This document shows, in pieces, positions 1 to 11,600 of a stretch of 64,000 nt of DNA. Position 1 is the first letter of the stretch. Every line of letters starts with the position of its first letter. The stretch is from Trichomonas vaginalis G3 (lineage: Eukaryota; Parabasalia; Trichomonadida; Trichomonadidae). A program made the position numbers and the translations under genes. The stretch spans positions 11,789,962-11,853,961 of the forward strand of contig NC_067208.1 in NCBI RefSeq assembly GCF_026262505.1, given 5' to 3'. The notes under the pieces are model-generated. The model was not told the DNA's origin and ran no database searches. It saw only the letters and a list, made by a program, of their open reading frames with translations.

Positions 1-122
1 GGTCTCTCTGGCTTTTGTTCTTGTTTTTGTTCCTTCAGTTCGGATAAAATTTGCTCACGAATTTCTTTCTTCAATGCTTCAACATCTATGACCCTTGGGT
101 CTTGTCCGTAGGATTGACTGAG
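1..122 (-). CDS. Open frame running off window
   Basis: A minus-strand frame is open from about 122 to the window edge and encodes a charged, Lys/Glu/Gln-rich helical stretch (contains DPRVIDVEALKKEIREQ). No ATG is visible inside the window, so this may be the fragment of a gene of element C or chance. The product is not recognised. Confidence 0.25.
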
Positions 123-171
123 TCATTTGACTGCAGATAAAAAACTAAATTAAAACTTTAACCGATGTAAA

Positions 172-606
172 ATGAGCTTGTCAAAATCAGAACGAGAGTC
201 TATTATATTAAATGACGCCAGAGGAATACAACATCCTTTCTATTATGTAAGTCAGAGTAAAGATGGTAAAATATATGTAAGAAAAAGAAAGGTTCCATTA
301 GCGAATACAGAGAGCGACAACATTAAGGTGCATGGCAAGGGTGAAGTCCACGAAGCCCATATAAAACCTTCTGTTCAAACTGAGCCACCAAAAGAACAAG
401 AAGAAAAGAAGCCAGATGTACTTTCAATAACGAACCAAGAGCTTATTGCAAAGTTCGTGAATTTCATTGAAAAACAAACCGAGTCAAAGAACCCTGACCC
501 GCCAGTGAAAGAAGTTGAGACAAAAGAGAATGTACAGTTCATTGAAAATGTCAAGAAACAACTTCCACCACGAATACCAAGAAGAAGAGTGAGAATAATG
601 AAGTAA
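172..606 (+). CDS. Small basic protein with KDGK/RKRK motif
   Basis: A 144-residue hydrophilic protein of element C. The N-terminal 45 residues hold a short module (FYYVSQSKDGKIYVRKRK) that recurs in modified form in the protein at 2742-2978 and in the element A protein at 26471-27055. The rest is Lys/Glu/Pro-rich and probably disordered. The start follows an AT-rich leader and the next gene begins 28 bases after the stop. The function is unknown; the repeated basic module could bind nucleic acid, but that is a guess. Confidence 0.6.
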   Translation: MSLSKSERESIILNDARGIQHPFYYVSQSKDGKIYVRKRKVPLANTESDNIKVHGKGEVHEAHIKPSVQTEPPKEQEEKKPDVLSITNQELIAKFVNFIEKQTESKNPDPPVKEVETKENVQFIENVKKQLPPRIPRRRVRIMK

Positions 607-633
607 ATAGATATTTTTATCTGAAGTAAATAC

Positions 634-2212
634 ATGCAGAACGAACAGTTAAACGAATTTACTCCAGCAGAGCATATTCATCAGATTCGCTCATATTTCG
701 ATATCATAGACAATGCAGTTCAAATTGGTGACACTAATAGAAAATATTCTGACGCAAAGATTCCATCACAACCTGGAACTGCTAAAGATAACACATGGGT
801 AACATTCAATCTCTCACCTCCTGGTGAAAATATGTTGGACCTTTACAATACATTCATTACGTATAAAATGGAAGGTCAATTTATTGTAGATAAAGAAATT
901 GGTTCAGGTTCCAATAAAACAAACCCACCAGGATTTTGGATTGGTTTCGATGACGCTTTCTATGCAGTTGCTGGATATCAAATCCTTGCAAATGGTCGTA
1001 TCGTATATTCTCAAGACAACGCAAGAGAAGAAGCATATATAACTTCAAACTCACAAACTACCGAACAAATAAAGAAAGTAGATGTTTTTCAAAGACTCGA
1101 CATGAAGATGTATGGAGTCATTCGGGAACATGCAGAACAGGACAAATTGTTAGGTGGTCCAATTACAGCAGGAAAATCATTTGATTTTAAGCTTCGTTTA
1201 AGAATTCCTGTTAGAAGATTCCTTCCATTAGAACTATTCGATTTATTCCAGCTTTTGCAGGAAACATTCAGCTTAAAGTAAAGTTCAGTAGCGACGCCTT
1301 ACAATGCACATCTATATCTGTAAATGATATCATTGCTTTCAATCCAACTCTTAAAGTTGCATTTGCTTCAGATTCAAATCCACCGACAAATAAATTTGTT
1401 CCATGGAATGAACCATTCACTATGATAACGAAGGCAGTAGAAGCTAGTGGAACAGTTACTATTACAACTGTAACCAGCAACTATTTCGAACAAAGATGGA
1501 TTTTAATGAATGTTTCATTCATCCAAAGTCATTCTCTTTAGACCCTAACATTTATACAGAACTTGTAGAACATTATACAAACGAGGCTTTATGTTTTCCT
1601 GTTAAAGTTATGGATTGGATTCCTATGGACGGTTCATTCTCAAAGAATACAGATAGTTCAAGTGCAACATTTACAGCAGCTTATACGCCTATTAATGTTA
1701 AAAGTATTTGGGCACTATTTAGAAAGAAAGACAACTATTATGTTAATTTTGAGAACCCTAAGTTTAAATATCTTCAGCTTTCCATGGGAGCTTATGGAAA
1801 TATGCCTGCAGAACCTGAAAAATCATATGGACCTGTATTTTATGAAATGGTTGCGAACGCTTGCAATACAAACAATGATATGATAGGATTTAATGAAGAT
1901 GTTATGAGGTCATTGGTGGATGATGGTAGTGTGGAACATAAATGGGATAGCTATGACAACACACATTTCTTATGTGGTTTTCCAACAGAAGTGGACTTTT
2001 GCTTCCAGCAAGGTCAAACATCTACTGCTCCAATAACATACAAATTGTCTGTTAAAGGACCTATTGAACTAGCAACTGAAAACGTACCAAAGCCACTTAT
2101 TGGATTTATGAGGGATTGTTGCTTTGCAATACAAGTAAGACAGTCAGGCATACCAATAATAAGACTTGACGACTATAACTTAGCACGGACGACAGTGAGG
2201 AATAAAGGATGA
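634..2212 (+). pseudogene. Major capsid protein region, element C
   Basis: The region codes for pieces of a beta-rich protein whose first part ends in a segment (FKLRLRIPVRRFLPLELF) typical of the first jelly roll of Polinton and adenovirus-like double-jelly-roll capsid proteins, where the chain passes a Phe/Leu-Pro-Leu turn. The second part (MDFNECFIHPKSFSL onward) continues as another beta-rich block. The capsid of element A has the equivalent LKLRVPLSSFL. It would form the hexameric shell unit. The gene looks broken, with about two interruptions. The family call rests on pattern, not on a search. Confidence 0.6.
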
Positions 2213-2235
2213 ACGTTTATTTTTAAAGCTTATAA

Positions 2236-2693
2236 ATGAGTTCTTCATCAAGCTCTCGTGAACCTTCACCATCTATGAAACAAACTTTACCAAACGATTA
2301 TGGAGCACCTATTGAATATTTCTTACGAGCTGCACAATGGCAAAGAGCAGTCTCACCAAGGTTAGGTGTTCCACCAGCTCATGTCAAAAATAGCATTTGG
2401 TCAAGTCCTTATATAAGATATGGTCTCCCACTAGGTTTGCTAGCTACAGCAGGAGCAGTTATGATGTTGAAAAGAAATAAAGCAAATGTTGTAAATAATA
2501 CTGAAGTAGCTGAAGTTAAACAAACTCCAACACCTTCGCAAAACCAACGCCTTCACAAGCAAAACCTTCAATGACTCCTGAACCTATGGAAGTACAAACT
2601 CCTGTTCAAAAGTCAACTCCTAAACCGACTCCAACATTTAAACCAGAACCTACGCCTCAAATAAATCGTAAAACTCCTGCGTTTCCTTACTGA
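2236..2693 (+). pseudogene. Small membrane protein with Pro/Thr tail
   Basis: The first frame (2236-2574, 112 aa) starts Ser-rich, then has one hydrophobic stretch (YGLPLGLLATAGAVMML) followed by KRNK, which suits a single membrane anchor. The downstream bases encode a Pro/Thr/Lys-rich stretch ending at 2693. It lies directly after the capsid region, where Polintons often place small virion proteins. The product is not recognised and the gene looks broken. The start ATG follows TTTATTTTTAAAGCTTATAA. Confidence 0.5.
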
Positions 2694-2741
2694 AAAAATA
2701 ACGTTATTTTTATTTTATTTGAACATTTTTATTTGATTGAA

Positions 2742-2978
2742 ATGACGACTAAAGTCACTGAAGCAATGAAACAAAAGTTTTTGGTAGAATACATTAAATC
2801 AGGAGCGGTTCCAGAAGGTTTTTACGTTCATACTATGAAGGATGGTAGAGTTCAGTTTAGAAAGATAAAGCAACCATTAGATAGAGAAGGTATATTAAGG
2901 AAGATTAAACTTCATGATGACAACATTGCTAAACTTAAGAAGAAGTTAGAAGAGTTGGAGAAAGGAAGAGAGTTATAA
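2742..2978 (+). CDS. Small coiled-coil protein
   Basis: A 78-residue protein. The ATG at 2742 is preferred over an upstream TTG in the same frame. Residues ~15-45 (EGFYVHTMKDGRVQFRKIKQ) resemble the FYY...KDGKI..RKRK module of the gene at 172-606. The C-terminus is a Lys/Glu coiled coil (KLKKKLEELEKG). A GATC palindrome lies ~40 bases after the stop. Function unknown. Confidence 0.55.
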   Translation: MTTKVTEAMKQKFLVEYIKSGAVPEGFYVHTMKDGRVQFRKIKQPLDREGILRKIKLHDDNIAKLKKKLEELEKGREL

Positions 2979-3020
2979 AGTAATGAATTCAAGTGGGTGA
3001 AAAAACAGGTGAAAAAAGAG

Positions 3021-3034
3021 GTGAGATCTCACCA
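3021..3034. promoter_or_regulatory. GATC-centred palindrome (element C)
   Basis: GGTGAGATCTCACC is a perfect 14-bp palindrome centred on GATC and followed by ACTTCACC. It belongs to a family of eight sites in elements A, B and C, all between genes. It could be a protein-binding site, a methylation target or an RNA hairpin. Confidence 0.55.
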
Positions 3035-3140
3035 CTTCACCTAAATTTATTTTTGCGCTATGTTTTCATACGTGTGGGGTGGTGATATCATTAATTTTTA
3101 AGTTTATTTTTTATTTTATTTTAAGTTTATTTTTATATAA

Positions 3141-3461
3141 ATGACGAAAACTATTGAGATAACAAACTACAACGGTCATGAGTTCAAGAATTTGTTCTTC
3201 GTTCCTCGTGAAAATACATTCTATCAGATACGAGGGAGAAAGGGTAAAGTTAGTTTGAGCGTTTATGACTACAAGCATAATGGAAAGTTTATACAAGCAT
3301 ACGATACAAACGGTAAACGTGTTTCATTAGCTTTGTCAAAACTTACAGGTATAAACTATGACAGTGATTTTGACCTATATGAAGAAGAAAGTGAGTCAGA
3401 AGATTATGAGCTGTTATATGAAGCACAGCAATGGGAGGAGTTGCAATACTTTTGTAAGTGA
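3141..3461 (+). CDS. Free-standing form of HNH-associated domain
   Basis: A 106-residue protein of element C. Its first ~75 residues (from TIEITNYNGHEF to ALSKLTGI) match the C-terminal part of the HNH nuclease of element A at 25853-26437 (TIEITDYGEHTF to LNKFKKLYGI), so the same beta-rich domain occurs alone here and fused to a nuclease there. The C-terminal tail is acidic (EEESESEDYE). The start follows TTTATTTTTATATAA. The last codons lie inside the triplicated terminal block of element C. Role unknown; a DNA-recognition accessory domain is a reasonable guess. Confidence 0.6.
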   Translation: MTKTIEITNYNGHEFKNLFFVPRENTFYQIRGRKGKVSLSVYDYKHNGKFIQAYDTNGKRVSLALSKLTGINYDSDFDLYEEESESEDYELLYEAQQWEELQYFCK

Positions 3462-4011
3462 GAACGTTTATTTTTTACAGTAGTGAAGTCGTTTGTGAAA
3501 ACATTAGTGAAGTCGTTAGTGAATTCGTTAGTGTTGTAAAATATATGTTAACGGTTTTGTAAAGTGTCAAATTCACATATAATGGGTAAGGTGGAACGCA
3601 GTGCCTCCGTACCCTTGATATGTATACTAACTTTGCAATACTTTTGTAAGTGAGAACGTTTATTTTTACAGTAGTGAAGTCGTTTGTGAAAACATTAGTG
3701 AAGTCGTTAGTGAATTCGTTAGTGTTGTAAAATATATGTTAACGGTTTTGTAAAGTGTCAAATTCACATATAATGGGTAAGGTGGAACGCAGTGCCTCCG
3801 TACCTTGATATGTATACTAACTTTGCAATACTTTTGTAAGTGAGAACGTTTATTTTTACAGTAGTGAAGTCGTTTGTGAAAATTAGTGAAGTCGTTAGTG
3901 AATTCGTTAGTGTTGTAAAATATATGTTAACGGTTTTGTAAAGTGTCAAATTCACATATAATGGGTAAGGTGGAACGCAGTGCCTCCGTACCCTTGATAT
4001 GTATACTAACT
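3441..4011. repeat. Triplicated terminus of element C
   Basis: A block of 190-192 bp occurs three times in tandem, starting near 3441, 3633 and 3823, nearly identical throughout. Each copy runs from the last codons of the 3141-3461 gene through GTGCCTCCGTACC to TATACTAACT, the proposed outer end of the element. Within each copy AGTGAAGTCGTTAGTGAA-like sub-repeats occur. Confidence 0.85.
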
Positions 4012-5466
4012 CATTTTTAACAAGTTTTTTTAAATGTATGTAATGAATAATTCATTAGAATATGATAATGCACATTGTAAAAGAATAGAACAATCACCAA
4101 ATTTTTTTTTGAAATTAAAAAATAAAAGTAAAAAGTACAAAGTAATCTAACCAAAAAAGATATTTAAAAGAATTTTGGAAAAAACAGAATAAGGATAATG
4201 ATATTATTTTAGATACACAATCGATGTACTGAAGAATAATCCGGTAAAATGATGATATAAAATTAGATTATTTACAAGTAGCTAAAAGAATAAAACTATA
4301 ATATAAAATAAATGAAGTTTAATGAAACAATAAAGGTTAAATAAATAATAAAGATTTTTATTTATATCAGTATTGAGAAGAAGTAACAGCTGACACTTGG
4401 TAGACAACTTCTTTATGTCTAGAAAATTCTATCTTGCCTTTTATTTTTTTCTCGCTGTGAAACGTATTCGGTCATTTTTTTAAAAATTAATTTTTTGTTA
4501 GAGATAAGAGCTAAAACTCGGTAAACAACTTCTTTATGTCTAGAAAATTCTATCTTGCCTTTTATTTTTTTCTCGCTGTGAAACGTATTCGGTCATTTTT
4601 TTAAAAAATTAATTTTTTGTTAGAGATAAGAGCTAAAACTCGGTAAACAACTTCTTTATGTCTAGAAAATTCTATCTTGCCTTTTATTTTTTTTCTCGCT
4701 GTGAAACGTATTCGGTCATTTTTTTAAAAATTAATTTTTTGTTAGAGATAAGAGCTAAAACTCGGTAAACAACTTCTTTATGTCTAGAAAATTCTATCTT
4801 GCCTTTTATTTTTTTCTCGCTGTGAAACGTATTCGGTCATTTTTTTAAAAATTAATTTTTTGTTAGAGATAAGAGCTAAAACTTTGCAGACAACTCCCCC
4901 ATGTCTAGCAAATTTAACATTCGTCTCCCATTTTTATATATTTGGTTTAGAATGTTCGAAAATGCGTAATATGGTCATTAATATTAATTGAAAAGAACCT
5001 TGAATTAATTCAATCTGATCTCACAAAATATTTTAAATTACAAACTTTGTAGTTTGAATAGATAATTAGTATTAAACTCAAATAACTAGTTTATTTTTGA
5101 ATAAAAATTATTTGAATTTATTCAATTTGTGAATTTTCCTTCAAAAATCAAGTTTAAATATCTTATTTGCCATATAATTATAAATACAATGAAACATATT
5201 CGAAATTGAAAAGAATGACTTTTTCTGTTCTTTCAATCATTCAATTTGAATTTTGCAATATTGGATTTCTCATTAAATAGCTATTAAAAACAACAAGCAA
5301 TTTAACTTACATTCAAATTTATTTGTGTTATATTCAATCTTCTCAAAACTTATAATTTTCGGCTATAGCATGATTATATGCTATATAATATAATAAACCT
5401 ATAATAGTATCATTCTTTCAATTATTTGAAGAGAAAACCGAAAAAATATATTTTCGGTCTATAACA
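4012..5466. other. Gene-free AT-rich flank
   Basis: No gene is seen between the end of element C and the palindrome. It holds the tandem repeat at 4381-4925; the rest is AT-rich sequence with many stops in all frames and no RNA gene that I recognise. Confidence 0.6.
4381..4925. repeat. Tandem repeat, unit ~122 bp
   Basis: About four and a half copies of a 121-124-bp unit containing AACTTCTTTATGTCTAGAAA, TTTTTTTCTCGCTGTGAAAC and GTTAGAGATAAGAGCTAAAA. The middle copies are nearly identical; the first and last diverge, the last changing to CAACTCCCCCATGTCTAGC. No coding potential is seen. Confidence 0.85.
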
Positions 5467-8196
5467 GTTTTAATCGTAATTTATGTAATACATGATTTGG
5501 ATAAATTTTACAAAAATAGAACCTATATTATATTCTTTTCAAAGATTCTTGCAAATCATCAAAAATAATTGTATTTTAAAAAACGATCAAATTATCCTTT
5601 CATTATTTTAAACTTAAATTAGTTTTTATGATTGACTAAAGCAATCATATTTATTCATCATTAAATAAACAAAAAAATAATATTTGAGAGTTATTTCAAA
5701 AAAAACACATTGAATTTATTAATTTGTCTCAATTTCAGTATTATAAATTTTTATAATTTCAATATTTTGAAATACACTTTTTAATATTTCAATATTTATG
5801 ATATTTCAATGTTTTAAGTGGTCTCAAATTGAGCTTCTCAAATATAAGTTGGCCTATTCAAATAATAAAATTAAATAATATTTAAAATAATAAATAAAAG
5901 TAAGGGTTTCGTTTTGCTAAAATTGTCACTTTTATAGCATATTTGTTTTTGGATGTTTTGCGAAACCAAAAAAAAACTATGATATACAATGTGTGTGTAA
6001 AGAAAATACTTTATTTACTAGTTAAAAAATCATTTGGTATTGATCAAGTTATTTTTTCTGGATAAGATATTATATGGATAATTGGATAGAAAATACAATT
6101 ATATAATCTTGTACCTGGTTTAATTAAGCTAATTGTCATCAGAAACTTGTAATTTTTATGAATTTCAGATTTTCTTTTCATTACTGCTTTTCTTAATAGG
6201 TCAAGTTCTTATTTACGTTATAAAGTATGATATTTACAAATATCAAGTTATCGTGTTTTTTGAGAAATTATGAGAAACAAACAAAAATGAAAAAGATAGG
6301 AATAGCAATGAATATTGATGTGGGTATAGAAAATGTAAGAGATATGAATGCAAAGCAATCAGTATTTAGGACATTGACCATAGATTTCGAAAAAAAAATG
6401 CTGCATATTGAGCGAAAACTATGATTATATTATAAGGCTGTCATTTAAAGCATAATGAAACTATTCCCTTTTCATTTTAATCGAATAAGATAGTAAAGAT
6501 TTTTGAATTAGCTAGAAACTGATGAGATGTTTTCACAAATCAGATTTTTAATCTCTATAATGCATAATTCACTCAATATCTCAATTTTGATATTGCGAGA
6601 TATTTTTGCTATCGGTTTCGCAATTTTGACACAATAGCAAGAGGGTTCTATAAGCATTATTATCAACGTAGAATCTGAATATCATATCAGAAAATGTCGC
6701 AAATCTGACATTTACCCGACCAAATAGCAAAAATAATTGAATACTTTTCGCAAAAACTTTAAAAATCGATAAAAATATGAAATATAGATATTAAAGAGAC
6801 CTTTTATATAATATTCATAAAGATTTTCCAAAAATATGATACCGCAAAATTAAAAAAGTGACGTCTTGAGTGGAGTCAAATGTCGAAATTGCTAGCTAAA
6901 TGTTTTTTTAGCGAAATTGCGTATTGTACGTTTTTTTTCGCAAAACGAAACCTTAATAAAAGTGATTGAGGTCATAGCAAAACGGCTGTTTCAGTCATTA
7001 ATTCTTAAAAATAAAAAGGGTAAAAACTAAATACAATGGGTAAAATTCAATAGTGTCTGTGCTATCGTTCAATTTGAAGGTGTCTTTTGAAACCACAAGA
7101 CACATTGAATTTTTGAATAGTGTATTATGGTTTGACAGACACCAATGAAAAAAATAAAATGATATTTATTTTAAATATATAAGATCCTTATATAAAATAT
7201 AAATATTTTATCGTTTTATTTTCTTGTTTTAGAAATGTTTTTTATTGAAAAATCAATAAAACTAACTCCAAAATAAAATTTTTTGATTTAAAGACACTAT
7301 GATGACACCAGGCAAATCTTCCAAGACACCTATCGTCGGGAATCTAACAACCCTATTTTTTTATATGATTTGACCAGATTTCTAGGGTTGTTAGATTCCC
7401 GACGATAGGTGTCTTGGAAGATTTGCCTGGTGTCATCATAGTGTCTTTAAATCAAAAATTTTATTTTGGAGTTAGTTTTATTGATTTTCAATAAAAAACA
7501 TTTCTAAAACAAGAAAATAAAACGATAAAATATTTATTTTTATATAAGGATCTTATATATTTAAAATAAATATCATTTTATTTTTTTCATTGGTGTCTGT
7601 CAAACCATAATACACTATTCAAAAATTCAATGTGTCTTGTGGTTTCAAAAGACACCTTCAAATTGAACGATAGCACAGACACTATTGAATTTTACCCATT
7701 GTATTTAGTTTTTACCCTTTTTATTTTTAAGAATTAATGACTGAAACAGCCATTTTGTTATGACCTCAATCACTTTTATTTATTATTTTAAATATTATTT
7801 AATTTTATTATTTGAATAGGCCAACTTATATTTGAGAAGCTCAATTTGAGACCACTTAAAACATTGAAATATCATAAATATTGAAATATTAAAAAGTGTA
7901 TTTCAAAATATTGAAATTATAAAAATTTATAATACTGAAATTGAGACAAATTAATAAATTCAATGTGTTTTTTTTTGAAATAACTCTCAAATATTATTTT
8001 TTTGTTTATTTAATGATGAATAAATATGATTGCTTTAGTCAATCATAAAAACTAATTTAAGTTTAAAATAATGAAAGGATAATTTGATCGTTTTTTAAAA
8101 TACAATTATTTTTGATGATTTGCAAGAATCTTTGAAAAGAATATAATATAGGTTCTATTTTTGTAAAATTTATCCAAATCATGTATTACATAAATT
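5467..8196. repeat. Long foldback palindrome
   Basis: Two inverted arms of ~0.82 kb flank a 27-bp spacer at 7356-7382. The left arm is 5467-7355 (including a 1053-bp insertion); the right arm is 7383-8196, with its last bases at 53176-53190 beyond elements A and B. Outer ends read GTTTTAATCGTAATTTATG on the left and the complement on the right. Arms differ at only a few bases, such as CAAAACGG versus CAAAATGG. No open frame of note and no target duplication were found. It may be a foldback-type DNA transposon or an inverted duplication. Confidence 0.85.
5902..6954. mobile_element. Non-autonomous Mutator-like DNA element
   Basis: A 1053-bp insertion in the left arm of the palindrome. It begins AAGGGTTTCGTTTTGC and ends with the near complement GCAAAACGAAACCTT, and is bracketed by the 9-bp direct repeat AATAAAAGT (5893-5901 and 6955-6963). 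The matching place in the right arm (near 7770) reads straight through one AATAAAAGT, which is the empty site. Nine-base duplications are typical of Mutator-like elements, which are known in Trichomonas. There is no transposase; the longest frame is 65 codons. Confidence 0.8.
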
Positions 8197-8216
8197 AAAA
8201 AAAAAAAAAAAAAAAA
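8197..8216. repeat. A run at left end of element A
   Basis: Twenty A residues lie just outside the AGGTAGTGGGG terminus of element A, mirrored by a T run at its right end. They may be part of the terminal inverted repeat, extended by slippage. Confidence 0.7.
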
Positions 8217-8619
8217 AGGTAGTGGGGCCTCCAGGCACTTCGTGCCCTCTAGCCCTGAAGATGTTTAGTATAACTTTGTCCGGACAAGTAAGGGTCTATC
8301 GTCGCTACAGGAAAAGTTACAGGCGTTCCAAGGAAGTATACTTTGAGAAGCCTTCTTCTGGGTCGAAAACATTATATAATGTTTCGCTTTTCACAAATTA
8401 TATATGTTTTCATGTTTTGTCATGACTTCTTCGTATATGTTTTGTCATGACTTCTTCGTATATGTTTTTGTCATGATTTCATCGTAAATGTTTTGTCAAG
8501 ACTTCTTCGTAAATGTTTTGAAGAACTGAAGGTGTCACCAGGTCCCTCGGTCCCTCGGTCCCTCGGTCAACTAACATCTTTTTGAAAATGGTGACAACAT
8601 GACATTTTGACAACAGTCC
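8217..8619. repeat. Left terminal inverted repeat, element A
   Basis: This 403-bp block is the inverted copy of 32488-32890 with no differences that I could see. It includes several GTTTTGTCATGACTTCTTCG-type direct repeats and three GGTCCCTC units, both of which also occur inside the element near 21650 and 23150-23940. Confidence 0.9.
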
Positions 8620-8638
8620 GCTTTTTAACTTCACTTAA

Positions 8639-11600
8639 AATGCCACGTAAGCTACGTAAGAATATACGTAAGAGGAAGAGAGCATTGAAACATCCAATAG
8701 TAAAACTGACACCACAACAACAGTTGCAACAACAAATGCTGAATGACCCACTATGTTGCAACAAATGTCAAGCAATCCTATGCTTTTAAACCGAGTTCTT
8801 GGTGCACAGAGTAGAGAGTTTAAGAGCGGCACTTTTAGCGAAAATGGCAGGCTATGGTGGAGCTGCAGACGGAACAGCTTATAACCCTCAAAGTCAAATG
8901 AATTTGAGTTCACTCAAAAATCAAATAGCAGATGTCAAAAAGTCAAACATAGACATACAGAAACAAATAGGTGAAAGAAAAGAAACTAGAATATGACAAC
9001 ACACAAAGAAACTCAATGAGTTAAACGTAGAGAAAAAGAAGAAAAGAAGAACAACTGAAAGAACTAAGTACAGAGGAATATGCAAAAAAAGTGTCAGAAA
9101 AAGCAGCAGAAGTAGCAAAAATGGAACAAGATGTTATAAATTTGAAAAAACCATACTATCAAATATAGTACTGAAAGATGAAGAGATAAAACAAAAAGCC
9201 CTGAAGACATATATGGATAGCAATGAGTATAAAAAGAAGTTGAAGCAAATGTAAAGGCAGAAAAACTTTTACAGTTGCAAAACCAAACCGTACAGTATGA
9301 AAACTTAGCACAAGAAAGTAAAATAACGACGCAGCCATGCAAAAGGCAAGAAAAGCGCAGAATATATAAAAGCTAACAATGACTGGTTAGATGCCCAAGC
9401 CAACGCTAAAGCAGCCCAACTTATAGGGTCAATAAGGACAAATACAAGCGGATGAAGACAGTTCAATGAAGCTTTAACAAATGCTGACTTTAAGAACGCC
9501 TTCGAAGCTCTTCATAGTAAGGTGAAACAAGTGAACGACTTCTCATCTGGAAAGAAACTGAAGTCTGAAGGTTTCGACAAAGAGTTAAAAGAAGTAGCAC
9601 AAAATATGACGAAAATAACAGATGCAGCAACGAGACAGGCAGTTCAAAGTGCCTATGACGCCGTTAGAGCAACTGTTGTGGAAATCAAGAAAAGAGTTAC
9701 AACAGACCAAAACAGACCTAGTAAATGCTTTCTTAAAAACGAAAAGTCAGGTAGGACATTATGCTGCAGATGGAACATATGTGCCAGCTGGTGGAACTTA
9801 TATACCACCAAACCCTCCAAGAGAAGCACCTGCACCAGGACTACCTAAAACATTTACATCGTCACATGGACACAGACACAGGCATGCACCAAAACCAACA
9901 CAACAACCAACAGTTCAAAACACTGCACAACAACCACCTCCACAACCAGCACAGCAACCAACAGTTCAAAATCCTGCACAACAACAACCACAAACAGAGC
10001 AAGGACATAAAAGAAGTAGAGAACAAGGAAACCAAGATTTCTTAAAAATGCTTAAAGAAGACTATGGTTACCCAGATACTCTTGACTTTAGTGACAGATA
10101 TAAAGAAGCTATTAGAAAGTTCAAGGAAGGAAATACTGACCCGAACCTATTTAGCTTTATGGTTCAGCACCAAATGGGATATAATTTCAAACCTGGAAAA
10201 TACAAGCTCGCTAAGGGATATGATTTAATAGCATATCATCCAAATGACATGAACGAATTTACTCCGAGATATTTGGTGTCAGAGATAAATGACAATTCAA
10301 CTATCTTCATGAAACGCGTAAAAAATAGAGACGGAACGAAAGAACAAAGGCTTATGAATGCGGATGACTTAAATAGGGAACTTGTTGAAAACGGTCTCGG
10401 AATATATGAAATGCCAGCAGATGAGGTACAAGAAACTCCACAGGAAGAAGTTCAGATACAACCAGACATGGAAGAAATAGTTCAGCAACAACAGCTAGAA
10501 GAGCCTGAAGGAAACGAACAAGTCCCTTTGGAAACTAACTTCACAGAACTAGATGAAGATTTGGAACAGCCGAAAAATCTTGACCCTCAACAAGAGTATG
10601 AGGTGAATATGGAATCTTTCCAAGAGTCTAAAAAAAATTCGGCTGACATAGTAGAAGAATATCGAAAAATGTTTGCCGACATACAAAGACTCCAACACCA
10701 GATGAAAATATTCAGCATAGAATGGAAGTACTGAAAGAAAATGTACGCAAATACAACAACCCTTTTTACTTACGAGCATATAACGTTCAATCTTTGGATG
10801 ACTCGGTGAAAATAAAAGGTTAAATTTCAACAAACATATAGAAATGAAACATTGTTTAAAGTTCATTCAGAACCTAACCAAGATGGAAACAAACCTACTT
10901 TTGTTTCTGCAGACTATGGAACTACAATGAGATGGGTCATAAAGCTAACCCGGATAGGTGGTTCATAAACTTACAACCACAATTCCAAGAAGTTGTAGAC
11001 GCAATGGAAGTGAATGGTGAACCAGATTTAGCTGGTATTTTCAGCGCGGCTTTAATGCCATTGAAAGATATGAAAGATGCAGATATTTTGGACCAGTATG
11101 AAATGAACATGGCTGATGGAAATATAACACCTGACGTTCTAGAACATTTATCTCAAAGAACTACACAGAACCATAAAGATGGTATATTTGGTGAAGAGTT
11201 TAGAAAGAAAGTTAGGGAGAGCGAAGGACGAGAACCTATTGTACATGACCTTGCAAACGAAAGTTTACAAAATGTCATAAAAACTTACTTTGCAGACAAT
11301 GAACCGAGAAGGGATGAATATTTAAGAAAACTCAAATGGACAGTACCAAATGAAATGTTAGTATTGAAAAACATGTTCCTTGACAAAATAAAACCAATAC
11401 AGAAATAAATGACGCAAGACTGAAACATTGGGTAAAAGCTTTCCCATTCACAAAAGATATTGTTGGTAACATGGAAAGAAAACCAGAATGGCTACAAAAA
11501 CATATATTTGGAAACGAGCTTATTCCATATGGACAAGCTCTGTTTGAAGAGCTTGAACCGGAAACTCAGGAAAGAGTCATGCAAACAATACGCGAAGACT

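Larger units (their letters stand above)
1..4011. mobile_element. Polinton-like element C, right end
   Basis: This is the right-hand part of a third Polinton/Maverick-like element; its left part lies outside the window. Supporting signs are a capsid-like gene at 634-2212, small genes each preceded by a T-rich leader, a GATC palindrome like those in elements A and B, and a right end that, read inward, starts AGTTAGTATAC, close to the AGTAGTATATG terminus of element B. The end at 4011 is inferred from that resemblance and from the last copy of a triplicated terminal block. The element looks broken, with several interrupted genes. Confidence 0.6.

Noticed and set aside
375-635. Minus-strand frame opposite the 172-606 gene
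   Set aside because: Hydrophobic, Phe/Ser-rich antisense shadow with no leader.
4381-4925. Tandem RNA genes
   Set aside because: The 122-bp units lack Pol III boxes and any tRNA or snRNA signature.
6227-6424. 65-codon frame in the Mutator-like element
   Set aside because: Short, no transposase motif, composition like the surrounding AT-rich DNA.
8197-8216. Poly-A tail of a retrotransposon
   Set aside because: The run is mirrored by a T run at the far end and lies outside AG/CT termini of a TIR element; no reverse transcriptase was seen.
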